The notes beneath the pieces were generated by a model. That model worked only from the letters and a program-made list of their open reading frames with translations. It searched no databases and had not been told where the DNA came from. Below, in pieces: positions 25,812-33,431 of a DNA stretch of 36,381 nt (its first letter is position 1; the number at the start of each line of letters is the position of its first letter). The translations under genes were made by a program, and so were the position numbers. The stretch comes from Nostoc sp. CHAB 5834 (GTDB lineage: Bacteria > Cyanobacteriota > Cyanobacteriia > Cyanobacteriales > Nostocaceae), in NCBI GenBank assembly GCA_020829485.1, contig JAIVFU010000067.1, positions 1 to 36,381 on the forward strand. Direction: 5' to 3'.

Positions 25812-26125
25812 TATATAGCGGTTCTCAATTGCATAGAATACAGATCATTTGTAGGGGCACAGCAATGCTCATTGGTGTCAACTTAAGCAAAAATGCATTT
25901 CCCACAGGCGTTTTACCCCCCTTAATCCCCCCTTTCTAACGGAGAAAAAAGAAATCCAGTTCCCTCCCCAATGCATCGGGGAGGGTTAGGGTGGGGTAAG
26001 GCGGTGAGTGATGGAAAGCTAAAGAACTGAATATCACGTCTCAACAAGGGTTTCACGTTAAGTTGACACCCATGAGCAATGCTGTACCCTATTGTGTATT
26101 GCTTCCATTCGAGAAGCGCTATATA
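25812..26125. mobile_element. Palindromic element with TATATAGCG ends, interrupted by mini-element B
   Basis: Ends TATATAGCGGTTCTC and GAGAAGCGCTATATA. Without the insertion it is about 100 bases, nearly palindromic, centred on GGGCACAGC-AAT-GCTGTACCC. It is a sister of 13370-13956. Its right flank carries a further insertion at 26130-26263. Confidence 0.7.
25870..26074. mobile_element. 205-bp mini-element (ATTGGTGTCAAC family), copy B
   Basis: Starts CATTGGTGTCAACTTAAGC and ends GTTAAGTTGACACCCATG; flanked by the 9-bp direct repeat AGCAATGCT (25861-25869, 26075-26083). The interior contains TTTTACCCCCCTTAATCC and a CCCTCCCC / GGGGAGGG hairpin, and matches copy C at 27249 nearly throughout, with scattered mismatches and small indels. 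Confidence 0.85.
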
Positions 26126-26129
26126 AATC

Positions 26130-26263
26130 AATACGGTTCAGTTAGCGCCAAGAACCTTAAACTGCGTAGGTTGGGTTGAGGAACAAAACCCAACATTTTC
26201 GGTGTTTTGTTGGGTTTCACTTTGTTCAACCCAACCTACGATTATCCTTAACTGAACCGTATT
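26130..26263. mobile_element. 134-bp palindromic element with AATACGGTTCAGTTA ends
   Basis: Terminal inverted repeats AATACGGTTCAGTTA and TTAACTGAACCGTATT enclose a long hairpin with GTAGGTTGGGTTGA and CAACCCAACCTAC arms and an inner CAAAACCCAACA / TGTTGGGTTT-like stem. The direct repeat GCTATATAAAT lies on both sides (26118-26128, 26264-26274), so it inserted into the end of the previous element and duplicated its target. Confidence 0.7.
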
Positions 26264-26278
26264 GCTATATAAATAGGA

Positions 26279-26316
26279 CTTACGCAAAATATCTCTCAAA
26301 CTCTTATTTCTCCGTG
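26279..26316. repeat. Dispersed 38-bp repeat, copy 1
   Basis: CTTACGCAAAATATCT-CTCAAACTCT-TATTTCTCCGTG is repeated with two mismatches at 32112-32149. Both copies are non-coding and in the same orientation. Confidence 0.75.
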
Positions 26317-26434
26317 TCCTCAGCGCCTCTGCGGTTTGTTATTCCGTAACTCATGGTTGAAAAATCTCAATAGTACAAGAAAATGCAAAAACTGATAAAG
26401 CGACGATGGATGAATGTATATTCCAAAAAGCTTT

Positions 26435-26613
26435 GACGTTTCCGTGTTTCGCGCAGCCTGTAGCAACTTCCGTCTTCCCTGTAATAACTTCTGCCAAGAC
26501 GTTTCCGTGTTTCGCGCAGCCTGTAGCAACTTCCGTCTTCTCTGTAATAACTTCTGCCAAGACGTTTCCGTGTTTCGCGCAGCCTGTAGCAACTTCCGTT
26601 TTCCCTGTAATAA
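26435..26613. repeat. 63-bp tandem repeat, 2.8 copies
   Basis: Units at 26435-26497, 26498-26560 and 26561-26613 (partial) are almost identical; each starts GACGTTTCCGTGTTTCGCGC and contains GCAGCCTGTAGCAACTTCCG. Since 63 is divisible by 3, open frames pass through the array on both strands, each giving a 21-residue repeat. None has an RBS or a family match, so I treat the array as non-coding. Confidence 0.93.
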
Positions 26614-26721
26614 ATCCCATCTCTACATCTAGATTTTGGGCTATTCCTGATAGATATTTACTTACACTGTAAGATTTAATCGGATAATCTGAGCAATCGA
26701 GATTGTTTTCTAAAAAAACTA

Positions 26722-27078
26722 ATGAACAAATTCCTACTGAGTTTGCTTTCTTCTCCTGTGTTGATTAGCTCTATTCTCTCTATGGGAGTAATGCTCAATC
26801 AAGCACAAGCTATGGAGCCACAACCAAAAGCCAACACCACAGACCGTCTATCTTGTATACGCAATAAACATAAAGTGGGTTTAGTATGTGCAAGGGCTTC
26901 CGTATTGGCTCAAATTCCTAACTATCAGCGCGAAATAGAGTTTTCTCAAGAAGATTCTCCCATGCTAGAGTTCAATGTCGAGGAAAGCGATGTGGCAGTC
27001 AACTTATTTAACTGCGATTGTCCTGCTTGTATAAATTCTTTACGTCAGATGCGCGGCGTGACACCCTTGGTATATTAG
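26722..27078 (+). CDS. Small secreted Cys-containing protein of unknown function
   Basis: A 118-residue protein I do not recognise. Residues 1-30 form a good signal peptide (basic start MNKF, hydrophobic core, cleavage after AQA at 30). The mature chain of 88 residues has five cysteines: Cys45, Cys56, and Cys98, Cys100, Cys103 in the cluster NCDCPACI near the C-terminus. Such a cluster could bind a metal or form disulfides in the periplasm. No RBS is clear before ATG 26722. It lies alone between repeat-rich regions. The signal peptide and normal amino-acid composition favour a real gene. Confidence 0.65.
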   Translation: MNKFLLSLLSSPVLISSILSMGVMLNQAQAMEPQPKANTTDRLSCIRNKHKVGLVCARASVLAQIPNYQREIEFSQEDSPMLEFNVEESDVAVNLFNCDCPACINSLRQMRGVTPLVY

Positions 27079-27101
27079 GATTTTCAAATTTATCTTTGTT
27101 A

Positions 27102-27243
27102 GGACTAACCCTTTCAAGGTGGCCAACCAAGATACGTTGTTTCAGTGCTACCATCTTGAATCCTCCGCTCAGATTGTGGGCTTTTTGAAGGTTGAAATAG
27201 CCAATTCTCGTTTTAAATTTCACCGCCTTGAAAGGGCTAGTCC
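27102..27243. mobile_element. 142-bp TA-flanked mini-element (IS630/mariner-like)
   Basis: Terminal inverted repeats GGACTAACCCTTTCAAGG (left) and CCTTGAAAGGGCTAGTCC (right) match over 21 positions with two differences. TA flanks both ends (27100-27101, 27244-27245). A short frame on the minus strand through the element has no family match. Confidence 0.75.
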
Positions 27244-27248
27244 TAGTG

Positions 27249-27454
27249 CATTGGTGTCAACTTAAGCTAAAATGCATGTCCGACAGGCGTTTTACCCCCC
27301 TTAATCCCCCCGATTTATTGGGGGGAAAAAGAAATCCAGTTCCCTCCCCAATGCATCGGGGAGGGTTAGGGTGGGGTGACGCGGTGAGTGATGGAAAGCT
27401 AGATAACTGAATATCACGTATCGACAAGGGTTTCACGTTAAGTTGACACGCATA
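27249..27454. mobile_element. 206-bp mini-element (ATTGGTGTCAAC family), copy C
   Basis: Starts CATTGGTGTCAACTTAAGC and ends GTTAAGTTGACACGCATA. The 9-bp direct repeat GTCCTAGTG (27240-27248, 27455-27463) flanks it; the left copy includes the last four bases of the neighbouring TA-flanked element, so C inserted at that element's edge. Interior as in copy B. Confidence 0.85.
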
Positions 27455-27467
27455 GTCCTAGTGGTAA

Positions 27468-30383
27468 TCATTCGGGTCTTAAATCGTTAGATAATTCCAC
27501 AATACCCCTAGAGCCATCAATCCTTACCCGTTGACCATCTTGTAGTAGCCATGTAGCGCCGTGAACATCCATGACTGCGGGAATTCCGTACTCACGAGCA
27601 ACGATCGCACCGTGAGAAAGCCGTCCACCAACTTCGGCAATTAATCCTCCAGCCCTTAATAGCAAAGGGGCCCAGCCGGAATCTGTGTAAGGTACTACCA
27701 GAATCGTATCTCGATCAATGTCTGGCACATTTTGTAAATTTCGTAACACCTTCACCCTGCCTTCAGCTTGTCCCTGACTAGCTCCAATCCCTTGTAAAAT
27801 TTGATCGGAGTAGAGTGCAGAGGGAGCTAAGGGGTGAGGGGGTGTATTGCCGTAGACTAAAAGGGGTATTTGAATGATCTCGCTATCTTGGACGAATTGC
27901 GATCGCCTCGATTCCACTAACTCATCTAACTCCTCAATTAACCTAGAATCGTCACCCGCAACTAAACGCCGCACTTCATCAAACTCTAGAAAAAAGATAT
28001 CTCCTGTTTTCTTAAGTAAGCCGGACTTTAACCAAATCTTCTCTAAAGCTACAAAACTCCACCGCAATTGAGCCAAAAGCCGTGAATAAACTTCGGTAAC
28101 TCGTCCCTTGATATCTACACGCCGTTGCACAAATCCACGTTTGCGCTTACCAGCAAAAATGCTATTAATTGCGTCTTTAGCACCTGATTGTGGTTCGTTA
28201 CCCTGCATTAACTGCACAAACATTTGCTTAATCATCTGGGGATTTTCCCGCCAAGTGGGAACGGAAATATCTGTTCCTACTTCACTTAAATAGCCGTAAT
28301 CCTGAAGTAATTCGTCAAATTCTCGCAGGATCTTTTCTCCCTCTGGGGTTTGCTTTAATTGCTCAAATACTTGCTGTGGCTCAAACTCAAGCAATACTTG
28401 CTTGGCATCTGTTGCTATTGCACTGAGCGATCGCAATGCCGCTACCTCTGGAGTAACGCTATTATCAATTTGCCCATCCTTCACCCGAAAAATCGCTTGC
28501 CGCACGGCAGCACTCAAGGGAGCTAAAATACTGTAATATGTTCCATGACGTAGCAATTCTAGAATAAAGTCAATTCTTATTAGCAGCTTGGCTTGTTCCC
28601 AGTTATCTATATCTTCTTGTGCTAACTGCGACAAACCAGGAATGAAGCGTTTGTGATAATCCTGCTTGAAGTCTTTTTCTAAACTTAATTCCCGCCTCAG
28701 CAACTTCCCTAGTCCTGGCAAATTCTCCAAAGTTGACTGCAAGGACGGTTTACTTAATTTAGCTCCTCTAGTTAAAAATTCCAAACTTTCCGGCGGCAAT
28801 CCCATACGCAGAAAAATGTCTCCTAAGAGGGATGCATTAAAGTAAGCTCTGGAATAATGCAGAGTTGCTGTTTCAGTGAAATCTAATCCTAAAGTGCGAT
28901 CGCCCAAAACTAGAGTAAAAAAGTCTCCCCAAACTCCACAAGTTAAGGGACGATTAATCGACCATGTTAAGGGGTGAATTACTCCAGGAATCACTTCGGC
29001 GGCGATTTTGCGTGTCCAGATTGGTAGTAGAGTAGTAATCGGTCGAGATTGCAACACCCAGAGCGTTTGACCGTCGTAACTCCATTCAATATCTTGAGGA
29101 GTGCCATGATAACGTTTTTCGAGTCGATGAGCTAAGTATGCAACTTGCTTAATTAATGCTTGGGGGACTCGTCCTTGACCCTCTAATTGCACAGAGGAAG
29201 AATTTTCTGTTTCAATGACAAAAGCGCGATATTGTTCTGGTGTGAATTTTCCCGAAACGACTTGCGTCGGGCTACCGGGAAGGGCTTCAATGATGATCGC
29301 ATCACCTTGCCCAGTAATGGGATCGCGGCTGAAAGCTACACCAGAATATACACTCTGGACTTGTTGTTGAATCAACACAGCCATTGCTGTATCCTTCAAG
29401 CCGCGATCGCGCCGATATTGCACAGCAGATGGATGATTGTAAGAAGCTTGAACTTGAGCGATCGCTTGTTGTAATGCCTCTGGGCTGGTAACATTTAAAA
29501 CTGTTTCATACTGTCCAGCAGCAGAAGAGTGTTCAGAGTCTTCTCCAATGGCAGAAGAACGCACCACCAAGGGAGATAATTCTGATGGTTGGAAAAATTC
29601 TGTCAACATTTGGGGATCGTCGATTGGGGCCAGTACCCATCCCTTAGGGACTGGATAACCCCAGCGCTTAATTTGAGATAATGTAGCGGCCTTTTCTCCG
29701 ACAATAGCAGCATCCAACTCTTCATCTAAAGAAACCATCGCGCCTTGGCGTAGCCCGTCGTAGACATCGCCGCGTAAAAATTCTAACATCCCTTGCGATT
29801 CAGTTTGTGCCTCTTGGGCTGGCAGATTCATATCATCAGGAATTTTAGTATAAATCCAGCCCATTAAACCAGCTAAAGCAACAGCAGCAAGTATTCTGGG
29901 GTAATCGCTAATGTGGAGAATGATCACAAACAGAGGAAAGAGAAGCAAAACCCCAAATTTTACTACCTTTCTCGATTGCAGAATTGTAAAGGTAATACCT
30001 GCAAAAAAGGATACAAATATTGCCACCAAAGGATCATGTACGACAAATCCCCAGACTACATTTGTTGTACCTGCCCCTCTGCCTATCCAGTATCTACCTA
30101 TTACCAGAGCAATGAGGGCGACTAATTCCCAAAACGATCCCTCTGGGAAGAAAACGCGGCTGAGTAACACTGCCGCAACTCCTTTAAAAGCCTCTGACAA
30201 GACTGCCAGAATTCCGACAAATTTACCGCAGTGATAAAAGGCTGCTGATACAGTAATGTTTTTTGTACCAACTTGTGATAGTTTCTTGCGCGTTAGCGCG
30301 TAAGTAATCCATGCAATCAGGGGTAATCCGCCCAAGAGGGGGCAGACAATTAAAATAACTAAGACACCCCAAGGTTCAAACAT
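27468..30383 (-). CDS. Fusion of PlsY-like membrane domain with PEP-synthase-type ATP-grasp and phosphohistidine domains
   Basis: A 971-residue protein. Residues 1-185 hold five or six membrane helices aligning with the acyl-phosphate:glycerol-3-phosphate acyltransferase PlsY, but signature loops are altered: SQVGTKNITVSAAFYHCGK in place of the GNIGATN loop, and GRYWIGRGAGTTNVVWG in place of the GH-F/KGGKGVAT loop. Residues about 205-455 are the pyruvate phosphate dikinase/PEP synthase ATP-binding domain (VGEKAATLSQIKRWGYPVP, VVRSSAIGEDSEHSSAAGQ, GVAFSRDPITGQG, DIEWSYDGQTLWVLQSRPI). A helical linker follows. Residues about 870-960 are the swivelling phosphohistidine domain with His924 in GGRLSHGAIVAREYG. 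The C-terminal PEP-binding barrel is absent, as in rifampin phosphotransferase-like enzymes. Activity is unknown; an ATP-dependent phosphotransfer at the membrane is likely. Confidence 0.88.
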   Translation of the reverse strand: MFEPWGVLVILIVCPLLGGLPLIAWITYALTRKKLSQVGTKNITVSAAFYHCGKFVGILAVLSEAFKGVAAVLLSRVFFPEGSFWELVALIALVIGRYWIGRGAGTTNVVWGFVVHDPLVAIFVSFFAGITFTILQSRKVVKFGVLLLFPLFVIILHISDYPRILAAVALAGLMGWIYTKIPDDMNLPAQEAQTESQGMLEFLRGDVYDGLRQGAMVSLDEELDAAIVGEKAATLSQIKRWGYPVPKGWVLAPIDDPQMLTEFFQPSELSPLVVRSSAIGEDSEHSSAAGQYETVLNVTSPEALQQAIAQVQASYNHPSAVQYRRDRGLKDTAMAVLIQQQVQSVYSGVAFSRDPITGQGDAIIIEALPGSPTQVVSGKFTPEQYRAFVIETENSSSVQLEGQGRVPQALIKQVAYLAHRLEKRYHGTPQDIEWSYDGQTLWVLQSRPITTLLPIWTRKIAAEVIPGVIHPLTWSINRPLTCGVWGDFFTLVLGDRTLGLDFTETATLHYSRAYFNASLLGDIFLRMGLPPESLEFLTRGAKLSKPSLQSTLENLPGLGKLLRRELSLEKDFKQDYHKRFIPGLSQLAQEDIDNWEQAKLLIRIDFILELLRHGTYYSILAPLSAAVRQAIFRVKDGQIDNSVTPEVAALRSLSAIATDAKQVLLEFEPQQVFEQLKQTPEGEKILREFDELLQDYGYLSEVGTDISVPTWRENPQMIKQMFVQLMQGNEPQSGAKDAINSIFAGKRKRGFVQRRVDIKGRVTEVYSRLLAQLRWSFVALEKIWLKSGLLKKTGDIFFLEFDEVRRLVAGDDSRLIEELDELVESRRSQFVQDSEIIQIPLLVYGNTPPHPLAPSALYSDQILQGIGASQGQAEGRVKVLRNLQNVPDIDRDTILVVPYTDSGWAPLLLRAGGLIAEVGGRLSHGAIVAREYGIPAVMDVHGATWLLQDGQRVRIDGSRGIVELSNDLRPE

Positions 30384-30412
30384 TCTGGATTTTGGACTTT
30401 AGATGTGAACTA

Positions 30413-30434
30413 CCCCGCCGTAAGACGGACGGGG
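30413..30434. repeat. Hairpin in GTGAACTACCCCGCC context, IS200/IS605 end-like
   Basis: CCCCGCCGT and ACGGACGGGG pair with one bulge. On the minus strand the sequence reads GAAGCCCCGTCC...GCGGGGTAGTTCAC, resembling right ends of IS200/IS605-type elements in cyanobacteria. No transposase frame adjoins it. It lies just upstream of the PlsY-fusion gene. Confidence 0.4.
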
Positions 30435-30602
30435 CTTCCGCGACACGTTAAATTTTCCATCTAAAACCTTAAATCTAAAATCTAAAGTTTTTCTAAAATT
30501 TTTGATGATGATTAGGGCGTTTTTATTTACTAGTTGCTGAATGGACACTTGGCTACGACGGCAACCGTTTAAGACAAGTATCCTTCTAAGCTACTAATGG
30601 TT

Positions 30603-30779
30603 TTAGTTTAGCGCATAGGCAGCTTGCAGCGCCCAGATTATGAGAGCAGCGATCGATCCCAGAAGTAACACGGTAGAGATAGTGACTACTTTTGGGGAAT
30701 CTGCACCCTCAAATTTCATAATTCCGCGATTTAAGTCGGACATAGCTTTGTAATCCTCTTGTGTTGGAGCATGAAACAT
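30603..30779 (-). CDS. Small single-span membrane protein (58 residues)
   Basis: An open frame of 58 residues: a hydrophilic N-terminal part with AMSDLNRGIMKFEGADSPK (about 12-30), then a clear transmembrane helix (about 31-57, VVTISTVLLLGSIAALIIW and following) and a short end. Codon pattern and the amphipathic-then-membrane layout look natural, and the surrounding frames are closed. I do not recognise the family; single-helix proteins of this size are frequent in thylakoid complexes, but no assignment is made. The start ATG at 30779 has a possible second Met 12 codons on. It is divergent from nothing and stands alone on the minus strand between hydroxyacid dehydrogenase and the PlsY fusion. 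Confidence 0.65.
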   Translation of the reverse strand: MFHAPTQEDYKAMSDLNRGIMKFEGADSPKVVTISTVLLLGSIAALIIWALQAAYALN

Positions 30780-30912
30780 TTGTCCGTTTTGATTGTAGTC
30801 CTTCTCTTTGCGGATGATGTTAAATTCCTTCTATTATTTTGTTTCAACTTGGCAATTTTTCCATCGCCATAATTGCTTACTTCTTTAGAGGTATTTAGTT
30901 TGATTTATACAA

Positions 30913-31079
30913 ATGTGGGGAGTGGGGAGTGGAAGATGAGGGAGCAGGGGGAGCAGGGGGAGCAGGGGAGGCAAGGTGACAAGGTGATTTGAGTGAGAAC
31001 TTGCAACGAGTCTTTCCCCTATTCCCCATTCCCTATTCCCTATTCCCTATTCCCCATTCCCCATTCCCTATTCCCCATA
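30913..31079. repeat. Short tandem repeats: GGGAGTG, GAGCAGGGG and CCCTATT tracts
   Basis: Three tracts follow each other: GTGGGGA units (about 30915-30931), GGGGGAGCA units (about 30941-30970), and seven-base CCCTATT/CCCCATT units (about 31016-31079). The last one ends three bases before the stop codon of the minus-strand dehydrogenase. The 30784-30912 stretch has nothing I can identify. Confidence 0.85.
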
Positions 31080-31081
31080 CT

Positions 31082-32029
31082 TTAGTATCCTGCTTGCTTG
31101 TCTACGACATTTCGCAAGGGCTGACCGATTTGGTAACGTTTGAGGTTGTCGATAAATAGTTGTGCTATTCGCTCTCTGAGGCGTGGCGAAAGGGCTGAAC
31201 AATGGGGGGTAATAAAGGCGTTTGGTAACGACCACAAGGGACTTTCTGGCGGCAGGGGTTCTGTAGCTACTGTGTCTAATCCAGCACCTGCAATCCATCT
31301 CTCACGTAGTGCGGTGAGTAATGCGGCTTCATCTACGATCGCACCACGAGCAATGTTAATTAAGTAAGCTGACTGACGCATAGAGCGCAATGCAGCTTCA
31401 TCGATCAAGCCTTTCGTTTCTGTAGTTAATGGTGTAGCAATAACTACATAGTCTGCTTCTGGCAGGAGCGATCGCCACTGATTCGCACCCACAATTTTGT
31501 CAAAATTTGGTAGGGGTTCGGGATGGCGGCGACTACCCCAAACTGTGACTCCAAAGGCTTTGGCGCGAGATGCGATCGCTTTACCTATATTACCAGTGCC
31601 GAGAATTAATAAATTCGCATCTGCCAACTCTTCGAGAGATACTCCTCTTACCCAAGTGTGTTCATCCTGCAAAGTTTGCAATTTCCGCAGATTCTTGGCG
31701 TGATGGAGCATGAATGCTAGTACAAATTCCGAAATTGGAATCGCATGAACCCCTGCGCCATTAGTCAGGATAATATCCTTTTGCAAAAAAGTTGGTGTGA
31801 GGATGTGATTCACGCCAGCACTCGGTGACTGTTGCCAACGCAGCCTGGGTGCTGCTGTGAGTACTTTGTTATGGGTAGAAGTCTTCAGGTAAAATCCGTT
31901 AACATAAATTTCTGCATCACTAGCATCACCATCAAGATTGCCTTCACTATCTACCTCCACAACATCTATATCAGATGGTAGGTGTGGCTCAATATCAGCA
32001 ATAAGATGATCGGGTAAAATTAGTTTCAC
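31082..32029 (-). CDS. D-isomer-specific 2-hydroxyacid dehydrogenase
   Basis: An NAD(P)-dependent oxidoreductase of 315 residues. The catalytic domain N-terminus is short. The Rossmann motif is LLILGTGNIGKAIASRAKAFG (about 140-160). Further signatures are VVIATPLTTETKGLIDEAAL (about 196-215), NIARGAIVDEAALLTAL with the catalytic Arg (about 225-241), DTVATEPLPPESPLW with the Glu (about 252-266), and PHCSA with the catalytic His (about 274-278). The region is closer to the glyoxylate/hydroxypyruvate reductase GhrA type than to phosphoglycerate dehydrogenase, because there is no regulatory domain. Substrate not determined. Directly downstream lies a heptamer tract. Confidence 0.92.
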   Translation of the reverse strand: MKLILPDHLIADIEPHLPSDIDVVEVDSEGNLDGDASDAEIYVNGFYLKTSTHNKVLTAAPRLRWQQSPSAGVNHILTPTFLQKDIILTNGAGVHAIPISEFVLAFMLHHAKNLRKLQTLQDEHTWVRGVSLEELADANLLILGTGNIGKAIASRAKAFGVTVWGSRRHPEPLPNFDKIVGANQWRSLLPEADYVVIATPLTTETKGLIDEAALRSMRQSAYLINIARGAIVDEAALLTALRERWIAGAGLDTVATEPLPPESPLWSLPNAFITPHCSALSPRLRERIAQLFIDNLKRYQIGQPLRNVVDKQAGY

Positions 32030-32111
32030 TATTTGCTACTCCCTCATTTCATTTTGGATTTGGGATTCTAGATTTTAGATTGTTCACAAAGATAAATCTA
32101 GAAGTATTAAG

Positions 32112-32149
32112 CTTACGCAAAATATCTTTCAAACTCTGATTTCTCCGTG
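32112..32149. repeat. Dispersed 38-bp repeat, copy 2
   Basis: The second copy of the repeat at 26279-26316, with two substitutions. It ends abruptly next to the IS605-like right-end remnant. Confidence 0.7.
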
Positions 32150-32235
32150 CCGCGCCAGTTGCTACAAGTCGGGAGGCACAGATCGTTGAAGCAGGAATCG
32201 CGTGACTTCTAGTCATGCGAGGTTCAATTTAATGT
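32150..32235 (+). mobile_element. Possible right-end remnant of an IS200/IS605-type (tnpB) element
   Basis: The segment contains AGTTGCTACAAGTCGGGAGG, then GAAGCAGGAATC and a hairpin CGCGTGACT-TCT-AGTCATGCG, ending GAGGTTCAA. The order of CAAGTCGGG box, GAATC box and terminal hairpin resembles the 3' end of cyanobacterial tnpB elements, where it doubles as the omega-RNA scaffold. An open frame ends inside it (PVATSREAQIVEAGIA, stop TGA in the hairpin), as a tnpB C-terminus would. No upstream tnpB body is present. Confidence 0.45.
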
Positions 32236-32282
32236 TTTTGCTTAATCCCAAATCTCAAATCACAAATATAAAATTGGCATTC

Positions 32283-33431
32283 TCATGAAGCACTCGTTAG
32301 TTGTTTCGCAAATTTTTCATTAGTGACAAATTCGCTAAAAGTACTCACGACTGGTGGCGTTAGCGGTGTCGGTTCACTCTGTAAAGGTAAGCGTGGAAAT
32401 AATAATTCAGCAGTGCGATACGCTTCTTCTAAATGGGGATATCCAGAAAACACGAAAGTTTCTATGCCCAAATTTTGATATTCCAGCATCCTAGCAGCAA
32501 CGATGTCGGGATCTCCAACTAGGGCTGTACCAGCACCACCCCGCACCAATCCAATTCCTGTCCAGAGGTTGGGGCTAATTTCTAAGGTTTTTCGACTACC
32601 ATTATGTAGTTGACTCATGCGCCGTTGTCCTTCAGAATCAGAATTAGCCAAGTCTTTCTGAGAAGATGCGATCGCATCCTCATCCACATACTTAATTAAC
32701 TCATTGGCAGCATCCCAAGCCTCAGATTCGGTTTCTCGCACAATTACATGCAAGCGAATCCCAAAACGGACTGTTCTACCTTGTTCAGCCGCCAGTCGCC
32801 GAACTTCAGCAATCTTTTGGGCTACTTGTTGTGGAGGTTCACCCCAAGTCAGGTAAACATCTATATGTTTAGCAGCAACCCGCTTGGCAGCAGCAGATGA
32901 ACCACCAAACCATAAGGGTGGATAGGGTTTTTGAACTGGTGGAAATAAGAGCTTACCACCTTTGATATCCAGGTAGTTTCCTTTAAAATCAACTGTTTCC
33001 CCACTAACGATACCCCGCCAAACTGTGAGAAATTCATCGGTTAAATCATAGCGATCGTCATGACTAAGATGCAAGCCATCCCCAGCAAGTTGCACCGGAT
33101 CTCCACCTGTCACCACATTAATTAACAATCTTCCTTTAGAAATTCGGTCAAATGTTGCTGCCATCCGTGCAGCAGCACCTGGAGAAGTAATTCCTGGACG
33201 AATTGCTACGAGAAATTTCATCTGCTTGGTGACAGATATGAAAGCAGCAGCCGTAATCCAAGCATCTTCACAAGAACTCCCTGTGGGTAACAATGCGCCC
33301 ATGTAGCCTAAATTATCCACAGCTTGGGCAACTTGCTGCAAATAATCAGGTGTGGCAACACGAGAACCAATATCTGTGCCTAAATAGCGTCCGTCATGAG
33401 AACCAGTAGGAATAAACCAGAGAATTTGCAT
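32283..33431 (-). CDS. ssuD: FMNH2-dependent alkanesulfonate monooxygenase
   Basis: Releases sulfite from alkanesulfonates with reduced FMN and oxygen, allowing sulfur scavenging. The 382-residue protein matches SsuD along its length: [15 protein letters not shown] at the N-terminus, [12 protein letters not shown] with the active-site Cys, [55 protein letters not shown] with the catalytic Arg, [23 protein letters not shown] and [11 protein letters not shown] at the end. All active-site segments are present. No SsuABC transporter or SsuE reductase is adjacent; it lies in a minus-strand series with a hydroxyacid dehydrogenase but 250 bases of non-coding DNA separate them. Confidence 0.96.
   Translation of the reverse strand: MQILWFIPTGSHDGRYLGTDIGSRVATPDYLQQVAQAVDNLGYMGALLPTGSSCEDAWITAAAFISVTKQMKFLVAIRPGITSPGAAARMAATFDRISKGRLLINVVTGGDPVQLAGDGLHLSHDDRYDLTDEFLTVWRGIVSGETVDFKGNYLDIKGGKLLFPPVQKPYPPLWFGGSSAAAKRVAAKHIDVYLTWGEPPQQVAQKIAEVRRLAAEQGRTVRFGIRLHVIVRETESEAWDAANELIKYVDEDAIASSQKDLANSDSEGQRRMSQLHNGSRKTLEISPNLWTGIGLVRGGAGTALVGDPDIVAARMLEYQNLGIETFVFSGYPHLEEAYRTAELLFPRLPLQSEPTPLTPPVVSTFSEFVTNEKFAKQLTSAS

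Noticed and set aside
26320..26672. Overlapping open frames on both strands through the 63-bp array, encoding 21-residue repeats
   Set aside because: Frames stay open only because the unit is a multiple of three. No RBS, no recognisable domain, and equally good frames on both strands.
27228..27410. Short plus-strand frame encoding about 60 residues
   Set aside because: It lies wholly in mini-elements and its interior repeats copy B, where the frame is not maintained.
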